Below, in pieces: positions 15,495-26,884 of a DNA stretch of 64,000 bases. The translations under genes were made by a program, and so were the position numbers. Every line of letters starts with the position of its first letter. Position 1 is the first letter of the stretch. The notes under the pieces are model-generated. The model was not told the origin of the DNA and did not search any database. It saw only the letters and a program-made list of their open reading frames with translations. This DNA is from Gnetum montanum (taxonomy: Eukaryota; Streptophyta; Gnetopsida; Gnetales; Gnetaceae): NCBI GenBank assembly GCA_015680685.1, contig MNCI01001017.1:63248-127247 (forward strand), given 5' to 3'.

Positions 15495-16965
15495 GTTTCC
15501 TTTTTATAAGATTAACTATATCTTTCCGTTGTTAATAATTAATCTCTGTGCATGTTCTGATAGATTAAATGGTGCGTGTATATATATGCAATGTTAAGCT
15601 AAGCTATAAAGCCGGTGTGAGAAGAATCCAGGATAATGAGTCATCATCATTATCCTATCCTTGTTCCATTCAAATGGAATGGAGTCAGGTACATCAATTC
15701 TCTTTCGTCATAATATGTTAATAACTCTACTTGGACTTTGTTTAACGACAAAATAAACTTGCTTAAAAACTCATCGCAAGTGTCTATGAAACTTTATGCT
15801 AAATTACGTACACAACTTCTGATATCAATTTGATGATAGCACACTTGATGCCAACTAGTTTTGTTGAATATTTATCTTTATTTTTAGAAAGTATTCGGTT
15901 ATCTCCACATCCTTGGATCTCAATTCCTTTACCAACCTACCTTATTACATCCGATAAAAAGTGCTTAGCAAGAATTTTTCGGTTCAGCAGTTTATATTTC
16001 TGTTTACTGTCTGTATAGGGAAAGGCTAAAGACTAGCATTTCATTGTCTATAGGATATGCAGCAACTTAAAATTCTTCTGGTGCCTGATAACCATAAACT
16101 TGTTAACAAGCAAGAGCATTTGCGCGCATAAAACATGTTTTCATCATGACAGAATGAGAACGAGCAACGCTATTGAAATTTAAAAGGAATAGTGTTTCCG
16201 CTGACAAACAGCAGGTTTCAAAACCTGGGCAATATTCAGCAAATAAAGCTTCTGTCCACGATCTTAGGAAAGTTCCTTTCCATTTTGCAATAGATGTGTG
16301 AATGTTTACCAAAATGCAAAGCAAAGCATATCAAAATTAAAGAATTGACGCACAAATTTGAGTAAGCCAACAGCTAACGCAGACCATGTCTATTCCGTAC
16401 CTTTCATCCAATCCCAGATTATGCTTGCCTTGACCCGCAACGCAAATGTTCAAACATCTCCTCCACATAATCCAATTTGGCATGATATTTATTTAAACCG
16501 CATTGGCCTTTAAAACTTCCTCAATTCTTCATCGGTGCTTCCCGCAGGCAAGTCAGGGTTTACGCCATTTCTTTAGTTACTACGTTAAGAGTAAATTTAA
16601 TCTAATTGGGGAAAACCCCTACGTGTCAATCAGCCTTATTTGTGATTTTTTTTATTAAAAAAATTATTTAAAGTTTTACCTGGTTGTAAGCATGTTTTTC
16701 CTTCTCCTGGTTGTCTCAATAGATGCCTACAAATTCAAGAATATAAATTCAGGATCAATGTATGTAGATGAATGTAAATTATGTATCGAAGATGAAGCTT
16801 TATTATTTCTGAATACTTAGAAGATATATTGGACAAATATTACATTTTCATGAAAAAAGAAAGATAAACTCTAAAAATTGATCAAGCATAGATGAGTCAA
16901 GAAAAAACAAATTATATAAGTTAAAACATTACACTTTAGTCTAAAATGGATAGTTAAAACATAGA
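15495..16965. other. Intergenic, no gene recognised
   Basis: No frame with recognisable motifs on either strand. It contains a short perfect hairpin (listed separately). A locally GC-richer stretch near 16,500-16,560 could be a decayed gene edge but gives no readable protein. Confidence 0.4.
15630..15656. repeat. Perfect 10-bp inverted repeat
   Basis: Arms aggataatga (15,630-15,639) and tcattatcct (15,647-15,656) flank a 7-base loop. No role is evident; it lies about 550 bases beyond the DUR3 tail. Confidence 0.8.
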
Positions 16966-16969
16966 ATAA

Positions 16970-17954
16970 AAAGGCATGCAACTCATCCTCAAGGGCTCCT
17001 GATTTGCATAACCTACACGTCTGCTCTTCTCCATAAAGTTGAATCCATCTTCTAGATGATGCGAACTTAAAAGAAGCTTGCTAACTTTGATACGTAATTG
17101 GAATAGTAGCTAAGAGATATTGAGCTTCTAAATCTAGTATATTAGATCTAATTTGATGTAAATAAAATCATTTAGTGCCTTCTACATTAGACCACAACTA
17201 CATTAAAACATTCTACATAACTAATTGGCAAATATGCTTAGGATTGTGCTGCACTTAATCCTAAAAAATATTCCATTTTTTCAACCATTGCATGCCCTAA
17301 GTATACCAATTGCAATCTCATGAATCCTCAAGAATTACTTTAAAGAATTTGTCTTGCCTTGAGATATTCAAGGTATAAGTGTATACCATGAATTAACATG
17401 AGGCTTCTACTTCTAGACATTATAAATCACATTTAGATAACATTGAGTAAGGTGTTTACATCTTCACCTTTAACTCATCGAGAAGAAAAACTTTTTGTAT
17501 TCTTTCAATATCTTTTCAAGGTTTAGCATGGAGTCTAAGTCCCCAAACAACACATCCATATAATACAATAGGATAGATGATTGTTTGGAAAATTTGTTTT
17601 TCAACCTTCCAATCCTATAGTCTTAAATCCTTGCACTTGTTTTTGAAAGTATATGATGTCTTCAAACCTCCTACTATTCTTTCTTTGACACACTTCTCTT
17701 ACTTGTAATTATTCATATAAATGAGATCCAAAATATTTAAAAGAATCTACTATTTTCACATTAGTACTTTCAAAATGGCAATTATAATAGGCATTTCTTA
17801 TAGCCCAAATTATGAAGTTGGTTTTATCCACATTTACTTGAAGGCCATATGGGTGGCAATAATTTTTTAAAGTTTGCAACACATTTTACATACCTTTCGT
17901 AGTAGTGGAGATCAAAGTAGCATCATCTGCATACATAGCAAGATTTCCTATTTA
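16970..17954 (-). pseudogene. LINE reverse transcriptase, C-terminal part (minus strand)
   Basis: On the minus strand the sequence reads the non-LTR RT catalytic motif MYADDATLI (YADD codons at 17,933-17,922). It continues with a typical thumb stretch (YCHPYGLQVNVDKTNF) and 'FKYFGS', and near 17,030-16,985 a C-terminal CRLC...EDE.HAF motif like the zinc-binding end of LINE ORF2. Several stops and shifts interrupt it. The upstream half of the same ORF resumes at 33,652. The two are separated by the LTR element at 17,960-33,646 with a GAATC target duplication. Confidence 0.8.
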
Positions 17955-17959
17955 GAATC

Positions 17960-18830
17960 TGATGAGTCCTGATATCGGACCCTCGATATTGGATACGTGA
18001 TATCGTAGATGCCAAAGCAATATCAGACATGCGATGTCGGAACCTATCTCGTCACCTATAAATAAGAGACAGGGGCACTTGGTTTCACATTAGTTTTTAG
18101 TTCCTTAGCCAAATTCTTGCAGTTTTTCTATTCTAGAGTTAGAATTATTTCTGAGTGCCCGCAGTAGGAGTCATAGAGTGAATGGATCTTTATTTGAGCA
18201 TTGTGTACTTGAGCACACCTTGTGTCCAAAAATAAAGACGAACTTTGTGATAAACCTTGCAACATTTAGAATAGCTTAATTATTGCATTTCATGTTATTT
18301 ACTATTATTTAATGCTTTCAATAGGTACTTAATGTTATTTTATAGAATTATTAATTGCAATTACCAATGAATTAGCATACTCAGCATGACCACTTCGAGC
18401 ATANTAGCACGACCACTTCGAGCATACGTGGGAACACTTGGTAACCTAGTAACGACTAGCATTTGGCAATCCTAGTAGTGTTACACTGGTTTAGGATGTG
18501 TCTAGAGAGTGGGAACGAATGCTAATGTTAGGACTAGTTAGAGAATAGTTAACTAGTTAAATCAAATGAGTTATTAAATTACCTCATTCCTCTCTTTTAA
18601 ACATTAAAAAAATAAAACATAAAAGAATAAAAAATCAATAAAAATCACATACCTCGAGTTTGCTTAACCATGCAATTGAGCCTTACAAGTAAGCTTGAGA
18701 AGACAATGATTGCATAACTCATCCTTGTTTTGTGTAAGCACATAAGCACTAAATCCTTGGAGTTCAATCGGATCGCGTGTGAATGCTCATATTCATATGG
18801 TTGGGTGTAGGGGTACATCGCCACTCATCA
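17960..18830 (+). repeat. 5' LTR of 15.7-kb Athila-like element
   Basis: Runs from TGATGAGTCC to TCATCA. U3 carries several GATATC-type words, and the TATA box TATAAATA is at 18,057-18,064. A single N at 18,404 is flanked by near-identical 21-base copies; the 3' LTR has only one copy, so this local duplication is probably an assembly artefact. Confidence 0.92.
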
Positions 18831-18831
18831 T

Positions 18832-18849
18832 TGGCGCCATTGCCAGGGT
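18832..18849 (+). promoter_or_regulatory. Primer-binding site, tRNA-Asp type
   Basis: TGGCGCCATTGCCAGGGT begins one base after the LTR. It matches the complement of the plant tRNA-Asp 3' end (TGGCGCCGTTGCCGGGGA) at 15 of 18 positions. Confidence 0.85.
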
Positions 18850-18966
18850 TGTTGTTGTTTGTGTGCTAATTAGAACTTGGAAAAGCTCTCCATCATTGGA
18901 ACGAACCCTTAGGGTTAGTTATCCTACAATCATTGAAAAAGAGTATTGCACACTGAATAATCAATC

Positions 18967-20900
18967 ATGTCTCCTTCTTCTTATGAGAGTGCTTCACTAA
19001 CTAGGTCTGACACAATGAACAATCGGAGGTGCAGTGCACATGATGATTTGCCAGTGCCCCAACAGTTTTGCATTGTATATGCTCATCCTAATGAGTATAT
19101 ACCAAACTTTACCTTTATCCTCCACCAAGATGAACAACTGTGATGGCATGATTTAGAAGGTAACATAGTGTTACCTCCTGATTGCTCAATCCTGTGCATG
19201 CTTCTTCATGCTCTGACACGAATTGGTATGTAGCACTTACAATTAGAGTATGTTGTGCATGAACAAGATTCAAGAGATTATCAACCCATGGAGGCACAAC
19301 ATCAGAGAGATTTACAACAAGAGAGACATTACAAATCCATGAAGGGAAAGTGATCTCAGGATGTCTAGTATGTCCTAAGTGAAAACGAGGGTGGTGAACC
19401 TACCTCGGGAGGTTTTCTACAAAATGATGTTCCTCTTGTTGAATTTGGTCAAGGATTTGGGTATCAGAATCTTCATTCAACTATTCATAACCCAGGTTTT
19501 GATACCTACAGCAAGAAAGAAATACGAACACATGACAATGACAAAAATTTCGATCGTAACTGTGACCGAGACTATGACCACCAAAGAGAAGGTGATAGGC
19601 ACCATCATGGTGCTAGTCCTCCTTCCTCTTCACCTTCATCATCTCCTTCCCCCTTTCCCTTAGGATCTAAACATAGTTGCAAGAGGAAAGACCATGAGGA
19701 CAATGGTAAACGAAATAGATATCATAGACAAAATAGTTGAGAAAGGGGATGAGGGCAGTCTAGAGAGACACATCATGGAAGAAGGGAAAGTAGGGAACAA
19801 CATAGCAATCATAGACACCATAGACAGTATGATCACGATGAACCCGTACTCGTCACCTAAAGTATGTTAGATATAACAAAGGCCGTTAGGATTCTAACAA
19901 GGCACAAAAAGAACAGTAGGATCAAAAGACTATGAATAACATCCCACAATTTGAAGGGGGATACAATGATAATCCTCAAAATCATCTACAAGCATTCCAT
20001 GATGCATGTGCCTTGCAAAATATAGAAAATGAGTGGCAAAAGCTAAAGTTGTTTCCACGGACACTAATCAAGGAAGCAAAAAGCTAGTACCGGTTCTTAG
20101 AACTAGAATCCATTCATCGATGGAGTACCATGTTGGAGCTATTCAATGATAAGTATTAAATGTACTCCCGAGTGTCCAACCTGCATAAGCAAATCCAAGA
20201 ATGGAAACAAAGAGGACAAAAATCCTTGGATGCTGCCATGGGCCAGTATTATTCATTGTTACATCGTTGTCTTGGCCATGGTTACTCGCAGAAGGAACAA
20301 CTATGCCATCTTGTAGATGGGCTTAGGTACGAAACACGAAGAACCCTTGGGACTTATGCCCAAGGAAGGCTATTTGAGTTGATAGCCCATAAAATACAAA
20401 TATTATTGGAGCAAGTGCCAAGGAGGAAGGTGAATTGAGGAAAAGAGAAAGTGAGGAAGAGTACAATAGAGATCCTTCCCTCCGAAAGAAGGAAATTAGA
20501 TTTTGTGAAGATGAAGAAGAGTCACCACTTGAAGAGATGGTGAATAGAAAGAATTTTTCCATTTAAAAATTTGCATCAGAAGTATCGGCAAAGGTAGATC
20601 AAATGTGGAACTCCCTAGATGAAAAATTTCAACCTATCCTAAAAATAGTAGAGGAGTCTAGAGAACAAAGTAGTGACCGAGAGAGAAGAAAAAAGAAAGA
20701 AGTTGAGTATGCACATAACAAAGGTAAGGGTAAAGTTGCCATCATTGAAGAGGTTGTAGATTCAGACATAGAAAATGATGGTGGATGTGAGATATGCCAA
20801 TATGACCATCCTAAAGGATGTTTCCTAGTAGTGTCACATTTGCAAGAGTTTGGGGTGTATGCACTAAACCCACGGTTAAATAGATGACAAACACCCAGAA
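18967..20900 (+). pseudogene. Gag of Athila-like element
   Basis: Gag starts at an ATG 136 bases after the LTR. A polar N-terminal half (18,967-19,860) is rich in His, Asp, Arg and Ser. The capsid-type core (19,930-20,438) includes HLQAFHDACALQNIENEWQK, SIHRWSTMLELFNDKY, LDAAMGQYYSLLHRCLGHGY and RRTLGTYAQGRLFEL. A charged segment beginning MWNSLDEKFQ leads to a zinc-knuckle-like CEICQYDHPKGC at about 20,790-20,825, spaced C-x2-C-x3-H-x3-C. Gag packages the RNA in a cytoplasmic particle. At least two stops interrupt the core (near 20,085 and 20,158). The same architecture is recognisable in the gag remnants at 4,804-6,640, 28,738-27,950 and 35,303-36,700. Confidence 0.88.
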
Positions 20901-21149
20901 GGTTACCTTATCCTCAAGGTAACCCAAGGTAGTTCCACCAACCCTTGACATATTATCTGAGTTGAGCTCCACCACAACCAAATGAATAGTATCAATAGTG
21001 GCAACACCCACAATCATGGGGAATTCCACGATCATGTCAATAATAACCTTATTGTCAACTTGACCCATATGGGTATTACATTCAACAGTCGATCTCTCCA
21101 TGTGACTCTACTAGTCATGTTGCTCCTCAGCCTCACTACCAAACCCCTG

Positions 21150-21990
21150 AGTACTATAGAACTTCTTCTCCTCAAGGTGATGTTCCACATACATACTATT
21201 CCTCTCATCTATCTGCATCTCTTCCATCCTTAGCTCCAGTACCACCTACTCCAACTATGCAGGGTAAGCTTCCTACCTGGCCATAGCAATGTAATGCTAC
21301 AAGGGCTATTAACCCTAAACCTATTGTTGGTTTGGACAATCGATCAAGGAAGAGGCCTTTCTTTAGAACCAACAATCCAACTAAGTCCTTACAAATACAA
21401 GCACCTAATTATCCAAACACCTCATTATCATTTGAATCTTCAGAGCTTCCTTCGAACCAAAGACCACACCCAATGCATACTGTCATATCAACCCATACCA
21501 TCATTGATTGGATTAAAGCTAGCCATCTTCCTAGGAAATTCTATGATCCTAGAAGTTCTCTTATTTATTTTTAAATCATTGGAAATAAGCCTTGCAAAGA
21601 TCTTTTGGATTCAGGTTCTGGTGTTAACTTAATCTCCCAAGAAATGTATAAAGCTTAGAACCCGCCTCTGCTAAAGAAGAGTAACATTCATTTAGAGTTG
21701 GTCGACCAGTCCATCACGGTTCCATTGGGACTAGTAGAGGGCATTGTTACTACTATTTGTGGATGGTCGTATCCAGCTAATTTACTAGTGATTCAAGTTA
21801 ACAACTGCAAGGGGGACTTCCCAATCATAATGGGAAGAGCATTGCTGAGCATGATTGAGGCATGCCTAGGCATACATGATCTTTCCCTAGAAATATCTAA
21901 AGAAAATGTGTTTGGGAAGATCGAGAAGAAGAAAGTTCCATGCATTGCATATAGTGACATAGGGTGCAACTGTGTGCAGAATTCCTAGTT
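21150..21990 (+). pseudogene. Gag-Pro linker and aspartic protease
   Basis: A Pro/Ser-rich linker (21,150-21,560) leads into a retroviral-type aspartic protease. Its active site reads LLDSGSGVNLIS, with DSGS codons at 21,608-21,619. It is followed by LVDQSITVPLGLVEG, a flap-side hydrophobic stretch, and the C-terminal hallmark DFPIIMGRALL. This order and the VDQS...VPLG phrase are typical of Athila-lineage proteases. The active-site Asp is intact. Stops at about 21,572 and 21,657 interrupt the polyprotein frame. The protease would cut the Gag-Pol precursor. Confidence 0.88.
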
Positions 21991-22439
21991 TGTACAATGC
22001 TTAACATTGCATGCAACTAGTGTGCACAAGTATTTGACATACAAAGATGCCTATTTATAGCAGCCATAAGATAGGAAGGCATCCAGTGGCTGAGAGCTTG
22101 ACTTGTGCTTATATTGATAGCATAGATGCATTAGAGTAAGTCCATTGCCAACTTCCAAGCACTGACACTAGAAATATCAACTCGGGGGAGTTGGAAATCC
22201 CTGACGAGTTTAAGCAAGAGCCCCTTGAGTTAAAACTATTATCCACTGATATGGAGTATACATTTCTCAAGAATGGAAAATTGGTAATCATTAATGCTAA
22301 GCTGGCTCCTCAAAAAAAAAGAAAAAATGCTAAATATGGTAAACAAATGGTCAAAATCCTTTGCTTGGTCATATCCTAAATTAACCAAAATTGATCTTAG
22401 GATATGCCAACATAGAATTTACACTAATCCCTCTATGAA

Positions 22440-23860
22440 GCCTCGATGACAAGTGCAAAGATGACTGAACCCAAAGCTTAAGCAAGTAGTTAAAGAAGAA
22501 ATTGAACAACGTTTGAAGGTCAGGTTCATCTCCCCATTGTTGATAGTGAATGGGTTAGTCCGCTAGTCATTGTATCGAAAAAGGGAGGTAAATGGAGGGT
22601 GGGTATAGACTTTAGGCTATTAAACATGGAAAAATTTAAAGACCATTTCCCATTTCCATTTGTTGACCAAGTCTTAGATACCATTGTAGGGCATTACTAT
22701 TATAGTTTTCTAGATGGTTAGAGTGGGCACAATCAAATTCAAATAGCACTAAAAGACCAAGCCAAGACTACATTCACAAGTCCTTGGGGAACATTTGCAT
22801 ATAGGTAGAGGTTGTTTGACTTGTGCAATGCCCTAGCAACATTTCAATGTGTGGTTCTTAGTATATTTTAGCAGCAAATAGGAAATGGTGTGGAGGTTAT
22901 TATGGATGATTTCTCGACCTACAGAGTAGAATTTGAACAAGCATTGGACCGATTAGAGCAAGTACTGAAACAATGTGTTGAAATCAACCTAAGGCTTAAT
23001 TGGTAGAAAAGCCATTTAATGGTCCAAGAAGGCATTATATTAGGGCATAAAATTTCACAAACAAGGGTGGAGGTAGATACTGAAAAGATTAGAGTCATCC
23101 AAGGAATCACTCGTCAACTTGAAACTATAAAAGATGTCCAATCATTCCTTGGACATATTGGCTATTATAGACATTTCATTGAGAACTTTTTGAAGATTGC
23201 AAAATTGTTGGTTGAACTAATGAAGAAGTACGTATCCTTTGAATGGACCAAGGAATGTGAGCTAGCTTTCCAAACATTGAAGCAAAAGCTCATAGAAACA
23301 CCCATTCTACAAGCTATGCCATATAATGACTGACGCATCCAATTTTACTTAAGAAGCCATACTTACATAGTTAGATGACCAAAAACATCCCTATTACATT
23401 CACTGTGCAAGTCGAAGTATTGCTAGTGCATAACTCAACTATATCACAACAGAAAAAGAGTTAATGGCTATGGTATTTGCAATAGAAAAATTTAGGTACT
23501 ATGTATTAGGCTATAAGGTATTTGTACATATGGATCATAGTGCGACCCGGTCCCTTATGAATAAACCAATGGTGAGCCCTCGTGTCATATGATGGCTGGT
23601 GATCTTACAAGAGTTCAATATCATGATAGTAGATCGTAAAGGCACTGAGAATGTTGTTGTCAATCATTTATCTTGGTTGCGATGGGACAACAAAGAGGAC
23701 GAAGATCCAATTTCTGATCGCTTCCTAGATGAACTCCTTTTTGTAGGTGTAATAAACAACCAATCACCCATAAATATAAATTGGTATAGTAGCATTCTTA
23801 CTTATCTTCTCACACAAGAAACACCATGAGATCTAGATGTTAGAAAGAAACAATAGTTTC
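22440..23860 (+). pseudogene. Reverse transcriptase and RNase H
   Basis: The RT order is readable: SEWVSPLVIVSKKGGKWRV, then DFRLLN, then SFLDG*SGHNQI (first catalytic Asp near 22,711) and the active site VIMDDFS (MDD codons at 22,902-22,910). The connection follows with QEGIILGHKIS and FLGHIGYYRHFIENF. RNase H begins with TDASN after a frameshift near 23,325, and includes a CASRSI-type and 'YITTEKELMAMVFAIEKFR' strings. The NHLSWL(R) end of RNase H is at about 23,660. Two Asp of the YxDD-equivalent remain, but several stops (for example near 22,720 and 23,007) make it non-functional. Confidence 0.9.
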
Positions 23861-24050
23861 TCCACCAAGTTAAACAATTCATGGAAATCAATGGACGCCT
23901 TTACAAGGTGTGTTCTGATGGCTTGGTTCGATGGTGTGTTCCCAACGCAGATCAATTACAAGTTCTCCAAGATGCTCCGAGGGCCCCTGTGGGGGTCATT
24001 ACATTAGAAGATGAACAACCATTAAAATATTGCTTGTAGGATATTATTGG
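23861..24050 (+). pseudogene. Integrase N-terminus, upstream part
   Basis: Read to 'GHYI...TIKILLVGYYW', the stretch that leads into the HHCC zinc-binding motif of gypsy integrases. It stops at ATTGG (24,046-24,050), the target duplication of the nested element, and resumes after the second ATTGG at 29,770. Confidence 0.8.
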
Positions 24051-24920
24051 TGACACTCAACCATATGAATACGAGCGTTCACGCATGATCCGGTCGAATT
24101 CCGTGGACAGGCTAATTGTGGTATCTAGATTGTTACACGTTGACCGCAGTTCGCTATCTTCCAACTTGGACTAGTATTTGCTTTGTCACATATGGTTTAG
24201 TCCAGAGTGAGGCATATGATGTGATCCTAAACTAATGCTACTCCTAGAGACAATGGAAAATAATCTTGATTAAACTAATGAGTAATAGAAAATGAGTCTA
24301 AGCTAGCCTAAGTGCAATGAACATCCATTCCTTAATCATCCATACACATCTTGGACCTCGTGCGTGGCTACTACTGGGATTACCAAGCATAGATCCTAGG
24401 TACGCTACTGGGTTACCAAGTAGTCACACTTAAATGCTCGTGATTATGTCATACTCATTTTGCAGTTAACAACAAAAATAGTAAATGATGATAAAGAAAT
24501 ATTAACTAAGAAAACAATAAATAACAATGAAAATTAACAATAATAATTAAATAATTAAAACTAAGTGAATGCTGCAATGATGAAGTAATCTCGATCTTTA
24601 TTTCCGGTCATGTGTGCGTCGAAGTACATCACACTCGAATAAAGGTGCCATACAATTACAAGCATCACACTGCGGGCATGCACTTGGGAAAATAATCTAA
24701 CTCCTACGGAAACAAAATGCAAGGGCTTCGCTACAACTACTAGAAAAGTTCCTAGGTGTGGCGGAGGGCCACTTATTTATAGGCTAAAATAGGCCATGCG
24801 TAAACGGGGCCACATCGATGCATGGAGGGATGCGTCGACGGTGCCGCATCGACACGACCACGTATACAGGGCCCCGTATACGTGGCCTAGTCGACGCATC
24901 AACTATATAGTGCTTCATCA
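24051..24920 (-). repeat. 3' LTR of nested element
   Basis: 870 bp. Relative to the partner LTR it lacks 20 bases just inside its outer end (TGA directly followed by CACTCAACC), which accounts exactly for the length difference. The minus-strand TATAAATA lies at 24,774-24,781. A near-perfect palindrome with half-site CGTATACGGGG is at 24,861-24,882. Confidence 0.9.
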
Positions 24921-24934
24921 TACCCCCACGACTA
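24921..24934 (-). promoter_or_regulatory. Polypurine tract of nested element
   Basis: The minus strand reads AGTCGTGGGGGTA directly before the LTR start TGATGA, preceded by 'ctcgaggatgagttttta', as in the element ending at 40,701. Confidence 0.85.
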
Positions 24935-25094
24935 AGTAAAAACTCATCCTCGAGTCAAAGAAGGTGAGGAATAAGCTCAAATGAATACATAGTGGATAGG
25001 TATGGGATTATTGGCTGACTAGAAATTTATTCATGCCACAGTGGAAAATTAAAAAAAATTTGGACATAGACAGAAAAGAAAAAACTTGTGGAAC

Positions 25095-25530
25095 TCATGG
25101 GGTTCCCGGTAGTGGTGGCTCCTCCATGGGTGAATTTCCTTTGTCATGTGCATTAGGCTTCTAAGATTGGTACCATTGAAGAAGCACTTGACATTTCTCC
25201 TCTTCTATTTCAGGATTATGAGCTGTCCATGCTAATGGTCCAATGTTTGATGGAGTTGGCACTTTTCATGGACATGGAAGCTGCAGGAACACTTGAATGG
25301 CCTTGACATGCCATGCCACAAATAGCCATCATTCCTCTTCATAGGCTCAGGCCCTGATCTCTCCTCCTTTTGGTTGGATAGATTATGTAGTAATAGGAGT
25401 TTCATGATGGATGCTGAATGATTGCCTTTTACTCTGCATGTTCTGCATGAGATCCTTAGCCACTGCCTTCCCCAGGTCATTCGGTTGCACCTTGAGAAGG
25501 TCCTCCTTATTGTCTTCTTTTAGGGGCCAT
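25095..25530 (-). pseudogene. Conserved uncharacterised 3' ORF of gag-only element
   Basis: On the minus strand it starts ATGGCCCCTAAAAGA (MAPKR) directly after 'gtgattatag', a splice-acceptor-like AG. It continues GGPSQGAT and later LFVAWHVKA, CPWKV and a Pro-rich end (MEEPPLPGTP). The copy in the element at 34,313-40,701 has the same start, the same core and the same position before the polypurine tract. One frameshift and several stops are present here. Product unknown. Confidence 0.6.
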
Positions 25531-26880
25531 CTATAATCACACAAAGATCAATTGTTAGTAAGGTTATTGAAAAAATTTCAATGATTTCATACCTTACTTA
25601 TTGCCTTTAATAAATGTTGAATTCTTCGCTTAGTGTGATTTTAGAGTTAGAAATGTTTTCGAGGAAGTTTCCCTAAAAGTTTAATGTTGGATATGGTTTT
25701 GAGAAATGTTTGATAAAATGATGAAAAAGGAAAGAATAGATTTGGAAATGAAGTATTTGGAGGGTATAAGATGATGTGGTGGTGTGCAACAAGTATAAAT
25801 TACAAAAGTCACGCAAGTGGGTCCTCCCCACAACAGGTTCAAACCTATAATGCCCTTGCATAACTACACCTTAAAATGTTTGTAGGCACTAGAAGGGTTA
25901 AATGTAATCTATACTAATGTAAAAAAAAACACACATGTTAATTCCACCATGATGAGATATTAATTCAATGCTACACAAGACACGAGTCACAAATACATGA
26001 ACAGCGAGATGGGATGAATCAGAGAAGGGATTGCAGAGATTGGGACATGAGGTAACTGACTTAGGGCACAATGAGTCTTGAGTGTAGGGCATGATTAATG
26101 TGTTATTAGCCCTTTGCTCCAAAATCAAGACCAAGTCCATTCCTCCGATTAGTTACATCGCATCGTTTCATCCAATGATGAACAACCATAAGAGCACCAT
26201 AATAGCAAGTTATACGATCACTTGGCATTTTGTGCAAGGGAGGAGTGACTTGGAATTATTTTTGTGGCATACTTTTTGTTTGGCCGCTTTGGGAAACTCT
26301 CCTTTTTTTTTATTTGAAGTGTTGGGTGCCTTTAATACTCTTACTCCTACTTTTCGTTAGATCTACAAGGATCTTAGTACAATGAAGCTAAATGATAGCA
26401 CCTACAGATGTCACCAAAGAGAATCCACAAGTCCCCTTGATGTCACACCCTAGCCATTCCCTCTTAGTCCATCCTTCTTCGCTCTCGGCATAATGAGCAC
26501 AAAATTACTTTAAGTTTTAATGATGTCAAGAATATCATCATACCCAGAGTAGAACCTCTTATTAATAGAATCGTTGGGTGGATGTGATGGGCTCACTGTT
26601 CAAATAATTAGTCACTTGAGACTTGAAAGCATAGAATAACACCTCAACCAATGAGCCACATGAGTGTTTTATTCATGGATGAGATTACTCATGAAAAGAT
26701 AAAAGGATAAAAAGATAAAATAAGAATTTGAAAAATGAAAAACTGGAAAACAAAAAGTTGTAAAATTAAAGAAAATGAAAAGTATTTATTAATCCCGCTT
26801 GTTATTATAATGGGGGATATCCCCCATAACTAAACAGTTGAGCATGGAAAGGATTAATAAATGGAAGATGAGGATCCTTG
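25531..26880 (-). other. Non-coding 3' region of nested element
   Basis: No readable protein. It contains blocks shared with the other elements. 25,811-25,863 is the complement of 'gcaagggcat...ggggaggacccact' (copies at 31,935-32,010, 38,838-38,888 and 61,268-61,320). A block near 26,390-26,460 corresponds to 38,080-38,160. Conservation of this non-coding stretch suggests an RNA function or simply common descent. Confidence 0.6.
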
Positions 26881-26884
26881 CATG